64,000 nt of DNA from positions 1-64,000 of the forward strand of contig JBARRR010000039.1 in assembly GCA_049644325.1 (NCBI GenBank), written 5' to 3'. Positions 8,153-16,530 of this stretch are shown here, one piece after another; the stretch's first letter is position 1; each line of letters starts with the position of its first letter. The position numbers were made by a program, and so were the translations under genes. This DNA comes from DASZHA01 sp049644325. GTDB taxonomy: Bacteria; Chloroflexota; Dormibacteria; DASZGP01. The notes beneath the pieces were generated by a model. It saw nothing but the letters and a program-made list of their open reading frames with translations. It made no database searches and was not told where the DNA came from.

Positions 8153-8686
8153 GTGTACCTGTCAGGCGCCGACACGGGCATCCTCAACCCGGTAGACACG
8201 CCGGACGGAAGGGTACGCGACTCTCACCCCAGCAGAGGGCCCGGCCCCGGTCGGGCCCTCAGCCCACCCGGCGACTCCGCCATCGGCCTGATCGCCCACG
8301 ACCACAAGAAGGCGCAGCTGGTGGATTTCGCGGTCTGCTACCGCGACGTGTTGAGCCGCCACCAGCTGGTCGCCACCGCGACCACCGGCATGATGCTCCA
8401 GGAGATGGTTGGCCTCGACGTCTCCTGCGTGCGCGCCGGGCGGGACGGTGGCGACTTCCAGATCGCCCAGTTCGTCGTCGGCCGCCGGATGCTGGCCGTG
8501 ATCTACCTGATCGACCCCTTCGGCCGCCTCGACAACGAGCCCGAGCTCGACCCCGTGCTACGGGTGTGCAACCTCCACGACATCCCGGTGGCGACCAACA
8601 TCTCGACCGCCGCTGCGGTGCTCAACTCGCTGGCGATGCTTGAGGCCTCCCTCTCCATCGACCGGGCGTCCCTGGCCGACAAATAG
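8153..8686 (+). CDS. mgsA: Methylglyoxal synthase
   Basis: 177 residues. It converts dihydroxyacetone phosphate to methylglyoxal and free phosphate in the cytoplasm. The core starts near residue 43 (IGLIAHDHKKAQLVDF) and includes VATATTGMML, GGDFQI with D101 at the catalytic-Asp position (Asp71 of the E. coli enzyme), DPF near 121 and IPVATNISTA at 144-153. The first ~42 residues are a Pro/Gly-rich extension absent from the ~150-residue E. coli protein. The GTG lies 5 nt after TAGGCT, so it is probably leaderless. The enzyme is known to be inhibited by phosphate, which fits the PHO-like repeats upstream. Confidence 0.92.
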   Translation: MYLSGADTGILNPVDTPDGRVRDSHPSRGPGPGRALSPPGDSAIGLIAHDHKKAQLVDFAVCYRDVLSRHQLVATATTGMMLQEMVGLDVSCVRAGRDGGDFQIAQFVVGRRMLAVIYLIDPFGRLDNEPELDPVLRVCNLHDIPVATNISTAAAVLNSLAMLEASLSIDRASLADK

Positions 8687-8734
8687 GCGCAGACCGGCCG
8701 AGCCTTCCGCCCAGCCTTTGGGTAGGCTACGCGG

Positions 8735-9196
8735 GTGAACGTCTACCTGGTGCGCCACGCCGACGCCGGCGACCGCGAGACATGGGTCGGCGAGGACGAG
8801 TTCCGTCCCCTCAGCGAGAAGGGCTGGCGCCAGGCCCGCGGCCTGGTCGAGGTCCTGGAGAAGGAGCCCTTCGAACGGGTCTCTTCCAGCCCCTACCTGC
8901 GCTGCATTCAGACGGTCGAGCCGCTGGCCGAGGCCCGCGGCCTGCCGGTCGTACCCGAACCGCGATTGGCGGAGGGCGCCTCCTGGCACGAGGCCATGCT
9001 GATGATCACCAGGGTTGAGGCGCCCGCAGTTATGTGCAGCCAGGGCGACATCATCGCAGCCATCGTCGACGACCTGGTGCGCCAGGACATCGTCCGCACC
9101 AAGGAAGCCAAATGGCAGAAGGCCAGCACCTGGGTGCTATCGATCAAGGCCGGCCGGGTCGACTCGGCCCGCTACATCCCTCCGCCCAAGGCCTGA
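8735..9196 (+). CDS. Histidine-phosphatase-superfamily protein (SixA-like), second catalytic His replaced
   Basis: 153 residues. It opens with YLVRHADAGDR, the RH(G/A) motif of branch-1 histidine phosphatases, with H8 as phospho-acceptor. RVSSSPYLRCIQTVEPL is the conserved SSP.xRxxQT segment. Where the second catalytic histidine (SHG/GHE) is expected the sequence reads CSQGDII, that is Gln. Activity may be altered or lost. Candidate substrates would be phosphohistidine proteins or small phosphoesters. The GTG lies 6 nt after TAGGCT (8723-8728) with no Shine-Dalgarno, so it is probably leaderless. The 3' end overlaps the convergent decarboxylase gene by 25 bp. Confidence 0.85.
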   Translation: MNVYLVRHADAGDRETWVGEDEFRPLSEKGWRQARGLVEVLEKEPFERVSSSPYLRCIQTVEPLAEARGLPVVPEPRLAEGASWHEAMLMITRVEAPAVMCSQGDIIAAIVDDLVRQDIVRTKEAKWQKASTWVLSIKAGRVDSARYIPPPKA

Positions 9197-10551
9197 GCCT
9201 TCGCCACCCGGAGGATCGCGGCCACGCTCTGGTCGACGTCCGCTGCCGTTGTCGCCCATGACGAGACGCTGATCCGCATCGCTGCCCGGCCCTGCCAGAC
9301 GGTGCCGCCGCACCAGCAGGCGCCATCTCTCTGCACCCCGGTGATGACCCGGTTGGTGGTGTCATCGTCGCCGAAGGCCACCAGGACCTGGTTCAGGCTG
9401 ACTTCATTGAGGACCTCGCAACCACCCGCTCTGAGGCCGTCGGCAAACTGGCTAGCGAGGGCGCAACAGCGGTCGACGAGGTCGGCCACCCCCGACCGTC
9501 CCAGCGAGCGCAGCGCCGCCCAAACACCGACGCCCCGCGCTCGACGCGATCCCTCGGGCGTGTAATCGATCGGGTTGCCGGTGGCCGCCTCCGGCAGATA
9601 TGCGGCATTGACAGCCATCGCCCGACTCAGGTGAGTGGGATCGCGGACCAGCACCGCGCCACAGTCGTAGGGCACGTTGAGCCACTTGTGTGCATCCGTG
9701 GCCCAGGAATCAGCGGCGTCATAGCCGCGCGCCGCGTCCGTCAGTCGTTGTGAGGCGCGCGCCCAGAGGCCAAATGCGCCGTCGACGTGGACCCACGCGC
9801 CGGCGTCCCTGGCCGCCGCGCACAGTGGCTCCGCGGGGTCCAGCGCCCCTGTGTTGACATTGCCCGCCTGGATACAGAGGATCGTCCGATCGTCGAGGGC
9901 CGGCAGGGCGTCCGGGCGCATGCGGCCCTGAGCGTCGACGGCGACCGACTCGATCCGGGCGCGGCCCAGGCCGAGAAGGGCGACGGCACCGAGCAGGGTG
10001 GAGTGGGCCTCCGCCCCTGCCACCACTCGGAGCGGCGGGGCGCCGTGCAGGCCATCGGCCTCGAGATCCCATCCGGCGCGAGCCAGCAGCGCGGTTCGGC
10101 CGGCGGCGAGCCCACAGACATTGCCCATCGCCGTCCCGGTGACAAGCGCACCGTAGGCTGTGGACGGCAAGTCCAGGATGTCGACCAGCCACTCGAGCGC
10201 AGTTCGCTCCAGCGCCGTCGCGGTCGGCGAGCTGGCCTCGACCACCGCGTTCTGGTCCCACGCCGCGGCCAGGATGGCGGTGGCGGTTGTCACTGGTAGC
10301 GAGCCGCCGATGACGAAGCCGAAGTAGCGCGGGCCCGCGGACGCGACTGTCGCCGGCGAGCCAACCGAATCGAGGAGGGCTAGGGTCGCTTCGTCGGCCT
10401 CAGGTCGTTCCGGTAGGGGACCGCCGAGCTCGGCGAGTCGCGCCATTTCGTCGTCGCTGGGCGCCACCGGCCGCTCGTCCAGGGTGCGCAGGTACTCCAG
10501 GGCCCGCGTCGTCGCGTCGCGAAGCAGGTCGTCCTGGGTCACGCAATGCAC
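9172..10551 (-). CDS. PLP-dependent group II decarboxylase-like protein
   Basis: 459 residues of aminotransferase fold type I, pyridoxal-dependent decarboxylase family. Visible motifs are AEAHST with H182 (stacks on PLP), VHVDGAFG with D257 (binds the PLP nitrogen) and DAHKW with K289 (Schiff-base lysine). The C-terminal small domain ends near TAADVDQSVAAIL. It probably decarboxylates or deaminates an aromatic or acidic amino acid; the substrate cannot be read from sequence. The start may be GTG at 10551 or GTG at 10542. Confidence 0.88.
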   Translation of the reverse strand: MHCVTQDDLLRDATTRALEYLRTLDERPVAPSDDEMARLAELGGPLPERPEADEATLALLDSVGSPATVASAGPRYFGFVIGGSLPVTTATAILAAAWDQNAVVEASSPTATALERTALEWLVDILDLPSTAYGALVTGTAMGNVCGLAAGRTALLARAGWDLEADGLHGAPPLRVVAGAEAHSTLLGAVALLGLGRARIESVAVDAQGRMRPDALPALDDRTILCIQAGNVNTGALDPAEPLCAAARDAGAWVHVDGAFGLWARASQRLTDAARGYDAADSWATDAHKWLNVPYDCGAVLVRDPTHLSRAMAVNAAYLPEAATGNPIDYTPEGSRRARGVGVWAALRSLGRSGVADLVDRCCALASQFADGLRAGGCEVLNEVSLNQVLVAFGDDDTTNRVITGVQRDGACWCGGTVWQGRAAMRISVSSWATTAADVDQSVAAILRVAKAQALGGGM

Positions 10552-10583
10552 GCGGGGTTGGTAGCGGCGGTCACTGGCGCAGC

Positions 10584-11939
10584 CTAGCGGCCTCCCGCGC
10601 GGATCGCGAGGATGTGCTGGCGCAGCCTCTCCTCCTCCTCGAGGGGCTCGTCGATGTCCTGGTTGGCCCGGTGCCAGCGCTCCCAGGCGAGCGCCAGCTG
10701 GGCCCGCTGCAGCCGGCCCAGCCAGCGATAGCCCTTCCAGCCGAAGTGCCTGAACTCGCTGCGCCGCCAGCTTGCCCGCTTGCGCGGGTTGGCGAGGATC
10801 TCGACCTCCTCGGGCAAGACCGTGCCCAGCCCCATGCCGGCCTCGTTGTTGAGCTCGGTCCTCAGGATCCGCCCCTCGCGGCGCAGGCCCAGGATCAGCA
10901 GCGCCAGCACCATCGCGGTGAACGGCCCGTCGATCAGCAGCACCCGCAGGGGGAGGAAGACGAATACCTCGAGGGCCACGTTGCTGGTGTGGGGTAGGAA
11001 CGATGTCATCGCCGCCGCGTCCCAGAGGAAGTGCGCGGCCACCGCCGCGGTGAACCCCGACAGGATCGCGACCAGCCGTTTCCAGGTGGCGTTCTGCTGG
11101 CGGGCCACTCCAAGGCCGGCGCCGATCAGCGCCGTGTACGTGGTGTGCCCGGTGAACAGCCCCAGCAGCTGGCGCACGTAGAACTGGCCGATGATGCCGT
11201 GGGCTGCCATGTAGCCCAGCCCCTCGACGAAGTTGAAGCCGAGGCCGACCATGGCACCGTAGAGGATGCCGTCGACGACGTCATCGAAGGACTTGCGCAT
11301 CACCAGGTACAGCAGCACCACAGCCAGGCCCTTGGGCAGCTCCTCGAAGAAGGCCGCGCTCCAGGCGCCCGACAGGCCCTGGCCAGGTCCAGGGATCAGC
11401 GCCGCGACAAAGAGCCTGTCGAAGGGTCCCTCCAGGACGATGGCCAGGTTTACCGCCACGACCCCGCCCCACCCGAAGGCGGCCAGCACCAGCCGCCACG
11501 GCTCGTGCTGGTTGCGGTTGAGGTGACGCAGGACCCAGATGGCGAAGCCGGTGGTGGGAATCGAGATGATGGCGCCGAGGATGTTGAGGTTGGCGATCAG
11601 CGCTGCCACCACCAGCATCCAGAGCAGCAGGGCGATGCCCAGTACGATCGACGCAATCGCCACCCGCCGGTGACGCCTGGCCTTGTCTTTGAGGCTGAAG
11701 GCGATGACCAGCAGGTAGGTGCCGCCGGCAAAGAAGCCGACCACCACTAGGCCGACCAGGTTGATGATGGCCACGTCGCTCTTGATCGCGGTGCCGACGA
11801 TGGAGCCGATAAAGAGCAGGACCAGGATGCCGATGACGATCGCCAGCGCGGTGCGGTAACCGGAGTGAGCGGGGTGCTGAGGGTTAGCGGACAGCGGGGG
11901 CACCGCTCCCGCTGTCGGGACTGCAGGGACCTCGGTCAT
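10584..11939 (-). CDS. PrsW-family intramembrane metalloprotease
   Basis: 451 residues, multi-pass membrane protein (about ten helices). PrsW motifs are present: FFEELPK (E199-E200, K203) in one helix, FNFVEG (E239), GHTTYT (H265) and a later AAHFLWDAA. These Glu/His residues are the conserved putative zinc site. Family members cleave anti-sigma factors or other single-pass proteins. The C-terminal ~100 residues are soluble and basic. It follows a small membrane protein gene with a 4-bp ATGA overlap, so that protein could be a partner or substrate (inference). Confidence 0.88.
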   Translation of the reverse strand: MTEVPAVPTAGAVPPLSANPQHPAHSGYRTALAIVIGILVLLFIGSIVGTAIKSDVAIINLVGLVVVGFFAGGTYLLVIAFSLKDKARRHRRVAIASIVLGIALLLWMLVVAALIANLNILGAIISIPTTGFAIWVLRHLNRNQHEPWRLVLAAFGWGGVVAVNLAIVLEGPFDRLFVAALIPGPGQGLSGAWSAAFFEELPKGLAVVLLYLVMRKSFDDVVDGILYGAMVGLGFNFVEGLGYMAAHGIIGQFYVRQLLGLFTGHTTYTALIGAGLGVARQQNATWKRLVAILSGFTAAVAAHFLWDAAAMTSFLPHTSNVALEVFVFLPLRVLLIDGPFTAMVLALLILGLRREGRILRTELNNEAGMGLGTVLPEEVEILANPRKRASWRRSEFRHFGWKGYRWLGRLQRAQLALAWERWHRANQDIDEPLEEEERLRQHILAIRAGGR

Positions 11940-12412
11940 TGCTCGTCAACCCTTATGGCGCTGCGAGCCAGCACCTGCACCGAGCGACCGCCCGCATACC
12001 TCTCGACAACAAAGACGTAGCCACCGGGTGGGATCAGGGTGTCGGCGTCGACGTCGATGGGGATCGGCCTGGTGGGGAGGGAGGCGGCGGCCGCCGGGCC
12101 CACCCCGCCGACCAGCTGGCCGTGGTCGTCAAACCAGTGGGCTCCCACCTCCATGTCCGGCGGCACCGAGCCCCAGTCGACAACCGCCGCGGGCACGTCG
12201 TTCGAAGTGAACCGCGCCGTGGAATTGCCACGTTTCTGGCCGCTGCCAAGGTCGTACTTGTAGACGCCGGTGATTCGAGCGTTGGTGTTGCCGGTCTGCT
12301 CGTCGATCGGCTCGTAGTAGAGAAAGAGGACGACGCCCAGCAGCAGGATCAGGGCCCCGATGCTCCCGATCAACACCATCGGCAGGAGCTGCGGGCTGGA
12401 TTCGGCCTTCAC
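11936..12412 (-). CDS. Single-pass membrane protein of unknown function
   Basis: 158 residues. A short N-tail, one hydrophobic helix (about residues 10-31) and an extracytoplasmic domain of about 125 residues follow. No family is recognised. The domain contains repeated Gly/Pro-turn segments such as GGYVFVVERY. It overlaps the prsW-like gene by ATGA and precedes it, so the two are probably cotranscribed. The GTG at 12412 lies 8 nt after TAGGAT, so it may be leaderless. Confidence 0.75.
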   Translation of the reverse strand: MKAESSPQLLPMVLIGSIGALILLLGVVLFLYYEPIDEQTGNTNARITGVYKYDLGSGQKRGNSTARFTSNDVPAAVVDWGSVPPDMEVGAHWFDDHGQLVGGVGPAAAASLPTRPIPIDVDADTLIPPGGYVFVVERYAGGRSVQVLARSAIRVDEQ

Positions 12413-12451
12413 GATCCCACATCCTAGTCAGCCCGCATCGCGGCTGTGCGG

Positions 12452-13312
12452 TCAGGCGCCGACCGGCACCCTCAGTGCGACTTCGCGCGGCGGCGCCAGG
12501 TCCGGGGCCAGCTCAGGAGCGCCGGTCAGCTGGTAGGCGCGGTCGAGCACCCTCTCCATCACGCCGACCCCGTGCAGGCCGGGCAGCTGCTCGATCTGGG
12601 CGTCGATATCGCGCACCGCCCGGCGCCCGTCGGGCCCGGAGAAGAGGTCCATGGCCAGCTGGTTGACCTCATCGACGGTCTTGGTGCCTTCGCCCACGGC
12701 CTTGAAGCGCTTGAGCAGGAACCACCTGGTGGCGCCGCGTGCCGCAGCGCTGTAGCGCAGGAGCTTCTCGGCCTGGGAGCGGTAGAAAGCGTAGTGGGTT
12801 CGCTCCTGCTTGATGATCCGCTCCAGGATGGTGTCCAGCACAGGGTGGTTGGCGCGCCGGCGCAGCTGCGTGTAGCCGGTCACCGTGCTGAGCTCATTGA
12901 CGGCGCCCACGGTCAGGTACAGGGCGGGGAAGAAGGGGATCAGGTAGGAGCCGAACATGATCGCCATCACGGCGTTGACGCGGCCGAAACCCTCACGCAG
13001 CCGGATCTCCTGGGGTCGGTTGGGGCTGACCGGCACGCCGTACTCGTTGAGGAACTTGGCGAACGCTTCGCCGTGGTACATCTCCTCGTACGCCCAGCAG
13101 GACAGGAACGCGGTGATGACAGGGTCCATGCAGGCCTTGGAGACCAGCAGCTCGGAGAGGTAGATCACGGTGTGGATCTCGATGTCCATCATGTAGAGCA
13201 TCGAGTCGATGGCGCTCTGTGGCAGCTCGTGGTCCCTGACCTGGTCCCAGCGGATGTCGCTGAGGTCGATTTTCTTGGACCGGTCTTTGTAACGCTCGAT
13301 GTCGAAGCTCAT
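12452..13312 (-). CDS. Ferritin-like diiron carboxylate protein
   Basis: 286 residues, mostly helical. Metal-ligand motifs are E45 or E54 in the first helix, EEMYH (E77, H80), E140 in AVNELSTV and QERTH (E170, H173), giving the E...ExxH...E...ExxH pattern of diiron oxidases and desaturases. It resembles acyl-ACP-desaturase-type or rubrerythrin-like proteins more than the R2 family. Hydrophobic residues around 112-136 could form a membrane-facing or substrate pocket. The substrate is unknown. Confidence 0.78.
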   Translation of the reverse strand: MSFDIERYKDRSKKIDLSDIRWDQVRDHELPQSAIDSMLYMMDIEIHTVIYLSELLVSKACMDPVITAFLSCWAYEEMYHGEAFAKFLNEYGVPVSPNRPQEIRLREGFGRVNAVMAIMFGSYLIPFFPALYLTVGAVNELSTVTGYTQLRRRANHPVLDTILERIIKQERTHYAFYRSQAEKLLRYSAAARGATRWFLLKRFKAVGEGTKTVDEVNQLAMDLFSGPDGRRAVRDIDAQIEQLPGLHGVGVMERVLDRAYQLTGAPELAPDLAPPREVALRVPVGA

Positions 13313-13437
13313 GCGGCTGGGCTCCTCCCTCTGGTCGCTCCCTCGGGTCGATTCCGTGCCACAGGATACGGCAGGTGAGCGCCCGCGGATCAGTCTCCAT
13401 CGACCTGAATTTCAAGGCTCACAGGGTGCAAGGTTTA

Positions 13438-13464
13438 TGTCACGAGCCCGTTACAACCGTGACA
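13438..13464. promoter_or_regulatory. Dyad symmetry upstream of the diguanylate cyclase
   Basis: TGTCAC (13438-13443) and GTGACA (13459-13464) form a perfect inverted repeat with 15 nt between the arms. It is in the roughly 200-bp gap between the ferritin-like gene and the GGDEF gene, 50-80 nt before the latter's start. It could be an operator, but chance cannot be excluded. Nothing else stands out in this gap. Confidence 0.35.
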
Positions 13465-13516
13465 CCGACACATCGTCCAGGTCCCGACTGCTGGGGGTCC
13501 TGCAGAAGGAGAGGAC

Positions 13517-14239
13517 TTGAACGCGCTTGACGACCGGATAACCGAAGAGAGGCGGGACCTCGCGACCCGAGCGGGACGCGATCGGCTCAGTTCCTGGCTT
13601 GACGTGCACCCCAGCAACCTGGCGCCGCTGCCGAAGCCGTCTGTCGAGGCCCTCAACGCCCTCATCGACGTTGCCTTCCTGGCCAGTGGCGAGGGCCAGA
13701 ACCTTCGCCGCGAGGCCGACGACCTTCGCATTGCCGCCGCCCGCCTCAAGGACCTGGCCCACAAGGACCCGCTCACCGGGCTGGCCAACCGCCGCGCGAT
13801 CGAAGAGCGCCTATCCGCCGAATGGGATCGCGCCCAACGCTATGGCCGGCCCCTGGCGATCCTGAGCGGCGACGTCGACGGCCTCAAGGACGTTAACGAC
13901 CGTCTCGGTCACCAGGCCGGCGACGCCCTTCTCCAGGCGGCCGCGGTCTGCATGCGCGATTCCCTCCGGGGCGGCGACCTGGCCGGGCGCATGGGTGGCG
14001 ACGAGTTCATCGTGATCTGCCCTGAGACCGACCTGCTGGCGGTCCAATCGGTTGTCGAGAAGCTCCGGAACGCACTCGCCGCCGCCACCGTGACCACTCG
14101 CGACGGGCAGGTCGGACTGCGGATGAGCATCGGCTGGGCGGCCGCCTCAGCGGCTCAGGACGTCGATACCCTGCTTCGGCTTGCCGACGAGGAGCTCTAC
14201 CGCGACAAAGCGCGGGCCCGGGACAAGCTGCCCGACTAG
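13517..14239 (+). CDS. Diguanylate cyclase (GGDEF domain)
   Basis: 240 residues. A helical N-terminal part (about 1-82) without membrane segments is followed by a GGDEF domain from DPLTGLANRR (84-93). The active-site loop is GGDEF at 160-164. The allosteric inhibition site RxxD is present as RGGD at 151-154, five residues before it. It should make cyclic di-GMP in the cytoplasm with product inhibition. No recognisable sensor domain is seen. The TTG start is preceded by AAGGAGAGG. Confidence 0.93.
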   Translation: MNALDDRITEERRDLATRAGRDRLSSWLDVHPSNLAPLPKPSVEALNALIDVAFLASGEGQNLRREADDLRIAAARLKDLAHKDPLTGLANRRAIEERLSAEWDRAQRYGRPLAILSGDVDGLKDVNDRLGHQAGDALLQAAAVCMRDSLRGGDLAGRMGGDEFIVICPETDLLAVQSVVEKLRNALAAATVTTRDGQVGLRMSIGWAAASAAQDVDTLLRLADEELYRDKARARDKLPD

Positions 14240-14330
14240 ACCCTGCCCCGCGGGGGCGCGCCGGTTGATCTTGGGCTGAACTTGTCGACGGTTTTGTGCT
14301 AACCCTTGTTGGGGTAAGGCAAACGCAGTT

Positions 14331-15371
14331 ATGGCGACCGCATACAAGGACTACTACCAAACGCTGGGCGTGGACAAGAACGCCTCGCAGAAGGACGTCA
14401 AGACCGCCTATCGCAAGCTTGCCCGCAAGTACCACCCTGACGTCAACAAGGAAGCCGGAGCCGAGGCCAAGTTCAAGGAGATCAACGAGGCCAACGAGGT
14501 CCTCAGCGATCCCGAGAAGCGCAAGAAGTACGACCAGCTCGGTCCCGAGTGGGAGGCGTACGAGCGCGCCGCGGCGGCCGGCGGCACGCCCTTCGGCGGC
14601 TTCGGCCAGGGTGCCGGCGGCCGGGGCGGGCGTCCCCAGGTCGAGTACCGGAGCATGTCGCCCCAGGAGATGGAGGATCTCTTCGGCGACGAGAACCCCT
14701 TCTCCGACTTCTTCTACTCGGTGTTCGGCAACGGCGGCGGCGGGTTCAGCAGCTTCAGCAGCGGGACCGGGCGAAGCGCGTTCGCCGGGACCCGCACCAG
14801 CGCCGGCCGCGCGCCCGCCCTCCGGGGCGAGGACGTCGAGGGCGAGACCGACATCAGCCTCGAAGAGGCCTACCGCGGCACCTCCCGGACGGTCGAGCTC
14901 GACACCGGCAGGGGCTCGCGCAAGGTCGAGGTCAAGATCCCGGCCGGCATCCGCAGTGGCGCCCGCGTCCGCGCCGCCGGCCAGGGGACGTCAGGCCAGG
15001 GCGGCGGGCGGGCCGGCGACCTCTACATCCGTGTCAACGTCCGCGAGCACCCACTCTTCATGCGGGTCGGCGACGATGTCACCACCCGGGTGGATGCGCC
15101 GCTTGACGTGATGCTGCTGGGAGGCGAGCTCGAAGTGGCCACCCTCAAGGGCAGCCGGGTGCACCTCAAGATCCCGCCCGAGACCCAGGACGGCCGCAAG
15201 ATGCGGCTCCGTGGCATGGGCATGCCCAAGCTCAAGGGCGGCGGCCATGGGGACCTCATCGCCGAGGTCCACGTGCAGCTGCCGGTGCCAATGAGCGACG
15301 AGGTGCGGGAGTGGGCCGAGTCCTACCCCGGCCGCAAGCGCAAGACCCGCTCCAGGTCCAAGGACAACTAG
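14331..15371 (+). CDS. DnaJ-like co-chaperone without zinc fingers (type II)
   Basis: 346 residues. The J domain (about 5-70) contains HPD at 35-37. A Gly/Phe-rich linker with GGFSSF-type segments follows to about 165, then two C-terminal beta domains starting at GEDVEGETDISLEEAYRG. The Cys-rich zinc domain of type I DnaJ is absent, so it is closest to CbpA or DnaJ2. It stimulates DnaK ATPase. It converges on the R2-like oxidase gene with a 4-nt gap. Confidence 0.92.
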   Translation: MATAYKDYYQTLGVDKNASQKDVKTAYRKLARKYHPDVNKEAGAEAKFKEINEANEVLSDPEKRKKYDQLGPEWEAYERAAAAGGTPFGGFGQGAGGRGGRPQVEYRSMSPQEMEDLFGDENPFSDFFYSVFGNGGGGFSSFSSGTGRSAFAGTRTSAGRAPALRGEDVEGETDISLEEAYRGTSRTVELDTGRGSRKVEVKIPAGIRSGARVRAAGQGTSGQGGGRAGDLYIRVNVREHPLFMRVGDDVTTRVDAPLDVMLLGGELEVATLKGSRVHLKIPPETQDGRKMRLRGMGMPKLKGGGHGDLIAEVHVQLPVPMSDEVREWAESYPGRKRKTRSRSKDN

Positions 15372-15375
15372 CGCT

Positions 15376-16449
15376 CTAGGAGACGGCTTCCTGCATCGTC
15401 AGCTCGCCGCGCTCGTAGAGCCGGACGGGGTGCTCCTGCTGGTGGATCGACTCGTACTCGTCGACCGACTTCCAGATGATGTCCCAGGAGCGCTCCTGGA
15501 TGCCGTCGATGTAGTCCTTGTCGACACCCGCGCTGCGCAGGCGCTTGGTGACCGAGTCGACGGCGAAGGTCCAGTTGTTGCGCGGGTCGACACGGGCGTT
15601 GGCCGGCAGGTCCGGGGGGATCTCCAGGAGCCGCTCGGGGTTGACATAGATCCGCAGGCAGGAGCGCAGAGACCGGTCGACGGCGTCGCGGATGGTTTCC
15701 TCATACCCGTCCTGGACCGCCCGCCGCAGAGCCCAGACGCCGTAGTTGACATGGCGTGACTCGTCCCGCGTGACGGCCGTGAAGCCAGAGCGGAATGCGG
15801 GCAGGAGGTCGAGGTTGCGCAACAGCCGCAGGACCAGGCGCTGGCCCACCAGCGCCAGGATGCCCTCCACCATCAGGTGATAGATAGTGATGCCGTCGAC
15901 CCACTTGGCGTGGTCGGTGGGGTCGAGGCGGACGGCGTTGGTGGCCTGGATCAGCAGGCCGTCCTTGCCGAAGATCTCGAAGTACGGGGTCGTCGACGTC
16001 CACCGCCAGGCCCGGTCGATGACGTGGTTGAGGTCGTCGCCCTCGTGGATCACCTCGGAGAAGAAGCGCGAGAAGAAATAGGCGTGGCGGGCCTCGTCGA
16101 CCACCTGGGTGCTGAGGAACCAGCGGCTCTGCTCATCCGGCGCGGCCATAAGCAGAGGGGAGAGGGTGTCGGTGACCGCTTGCTCGCCCACGAAGAAGCC
16201 GCTGAAGATGAGCTCCATCTGCTGCTGCAGGAACGGCCCCGCCGCTGCCCAGTGCGCCCTGTCGGTGGTGAAGTCCAGGCTTGCTGCCGACCATTGCTGC
16301 CGCTCCCACCGCTGGTACAGGTCGAGGGGGCCGGGGAGCTCCTTGAGCAGCGTGTCAATGTGGGTGTAGACATCGGCGATGTCGAGGTCCTTGAGGTCAG
16401 GGAGCTCGGTGGTCTCCACCTTCTTGACGATGGCGGCGGCATCGGTCAT
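15376..16449 (-). CDS. R2-like ligand-binding oxidase, paralogue 1
   Basis: 357 residues from the ATG at 16449 (GGAGG 10 nt upstream; an upstream in-frame start at 16494 would add 15 residues). It is a ferritin-fold protein related to ribonucleotide reductase R2. Ligands are E89, E119, H122, E195, E230 and H233. V92 (three after the first Glu) and Y190 (five before E195) are the pair that forms the Val-Tyr ether cross-link in known Mn/Fe R2lox proteins. No catalytic NrdA is nearby, so an oxidase rather than a reductase is likely. Paralogue 2 is at 59652-60569. The conserved palindrome at 16505 is shared between the two. Confidence 0.85.
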   Translation of the reverse strand: MTDAAAIVKKVETTELPDLKDLDIADVYTHIDTLLKELPGPLDLYQRWERQQWSAASLDFTTDRAHWAAAGPFLQQQMELIFSGFFVGEQAVTDTLSPLLMAAPDEQSRWFLSTQVVDEARHAYFFSRFFSEVIHEGDDLNHVIDRAWRWTSTTPYFEIFGKDGLLIQATNAVRLDPTDHAKWVDGITIYHLMVEGILALVGQRLVLRLLRNLDLLPAFRSGFTAVTRDESRHVNYGVWALRRAVQDGYEETIRDAVDRSLRSCLRIYVNPERLLEIPPDLPANARVDPRNNWTFAVDSVTKRLRSAGVDKDYIDGIQERSWDIIWKSVDEYESIHQQEHPVRLYERGELTMQEAVS

Positions 16450-16504
16450 GTGCTGCTGTCCTCCGTGTGGGATGAGGTGTCCCGCAGTCGCCACCCCGAA
16501 AAGG

Positions 16505-16521
16505 TGACGCCCTCGTCAGAA
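16505..16521. promoter_or_regulatory. Putative operator shared by both R2-like oxidase genes (copy 1)
   Basis: TGACGCCCTCGTCAGAA occurs here and, identical over all 17 bases, at 59592-59608 before the other R2-like oxidase gene. Its core is the inverted repeat TGACG-CCCT-CGTCA. This copy is 56-72 nt upstream of the oxidase start and 10 nt before the divergent UbiA start, so it could control both. The protein that binds it is unknown. Confidence 0.7.
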
Positions 16522-16530
16522 TCCTAACCC

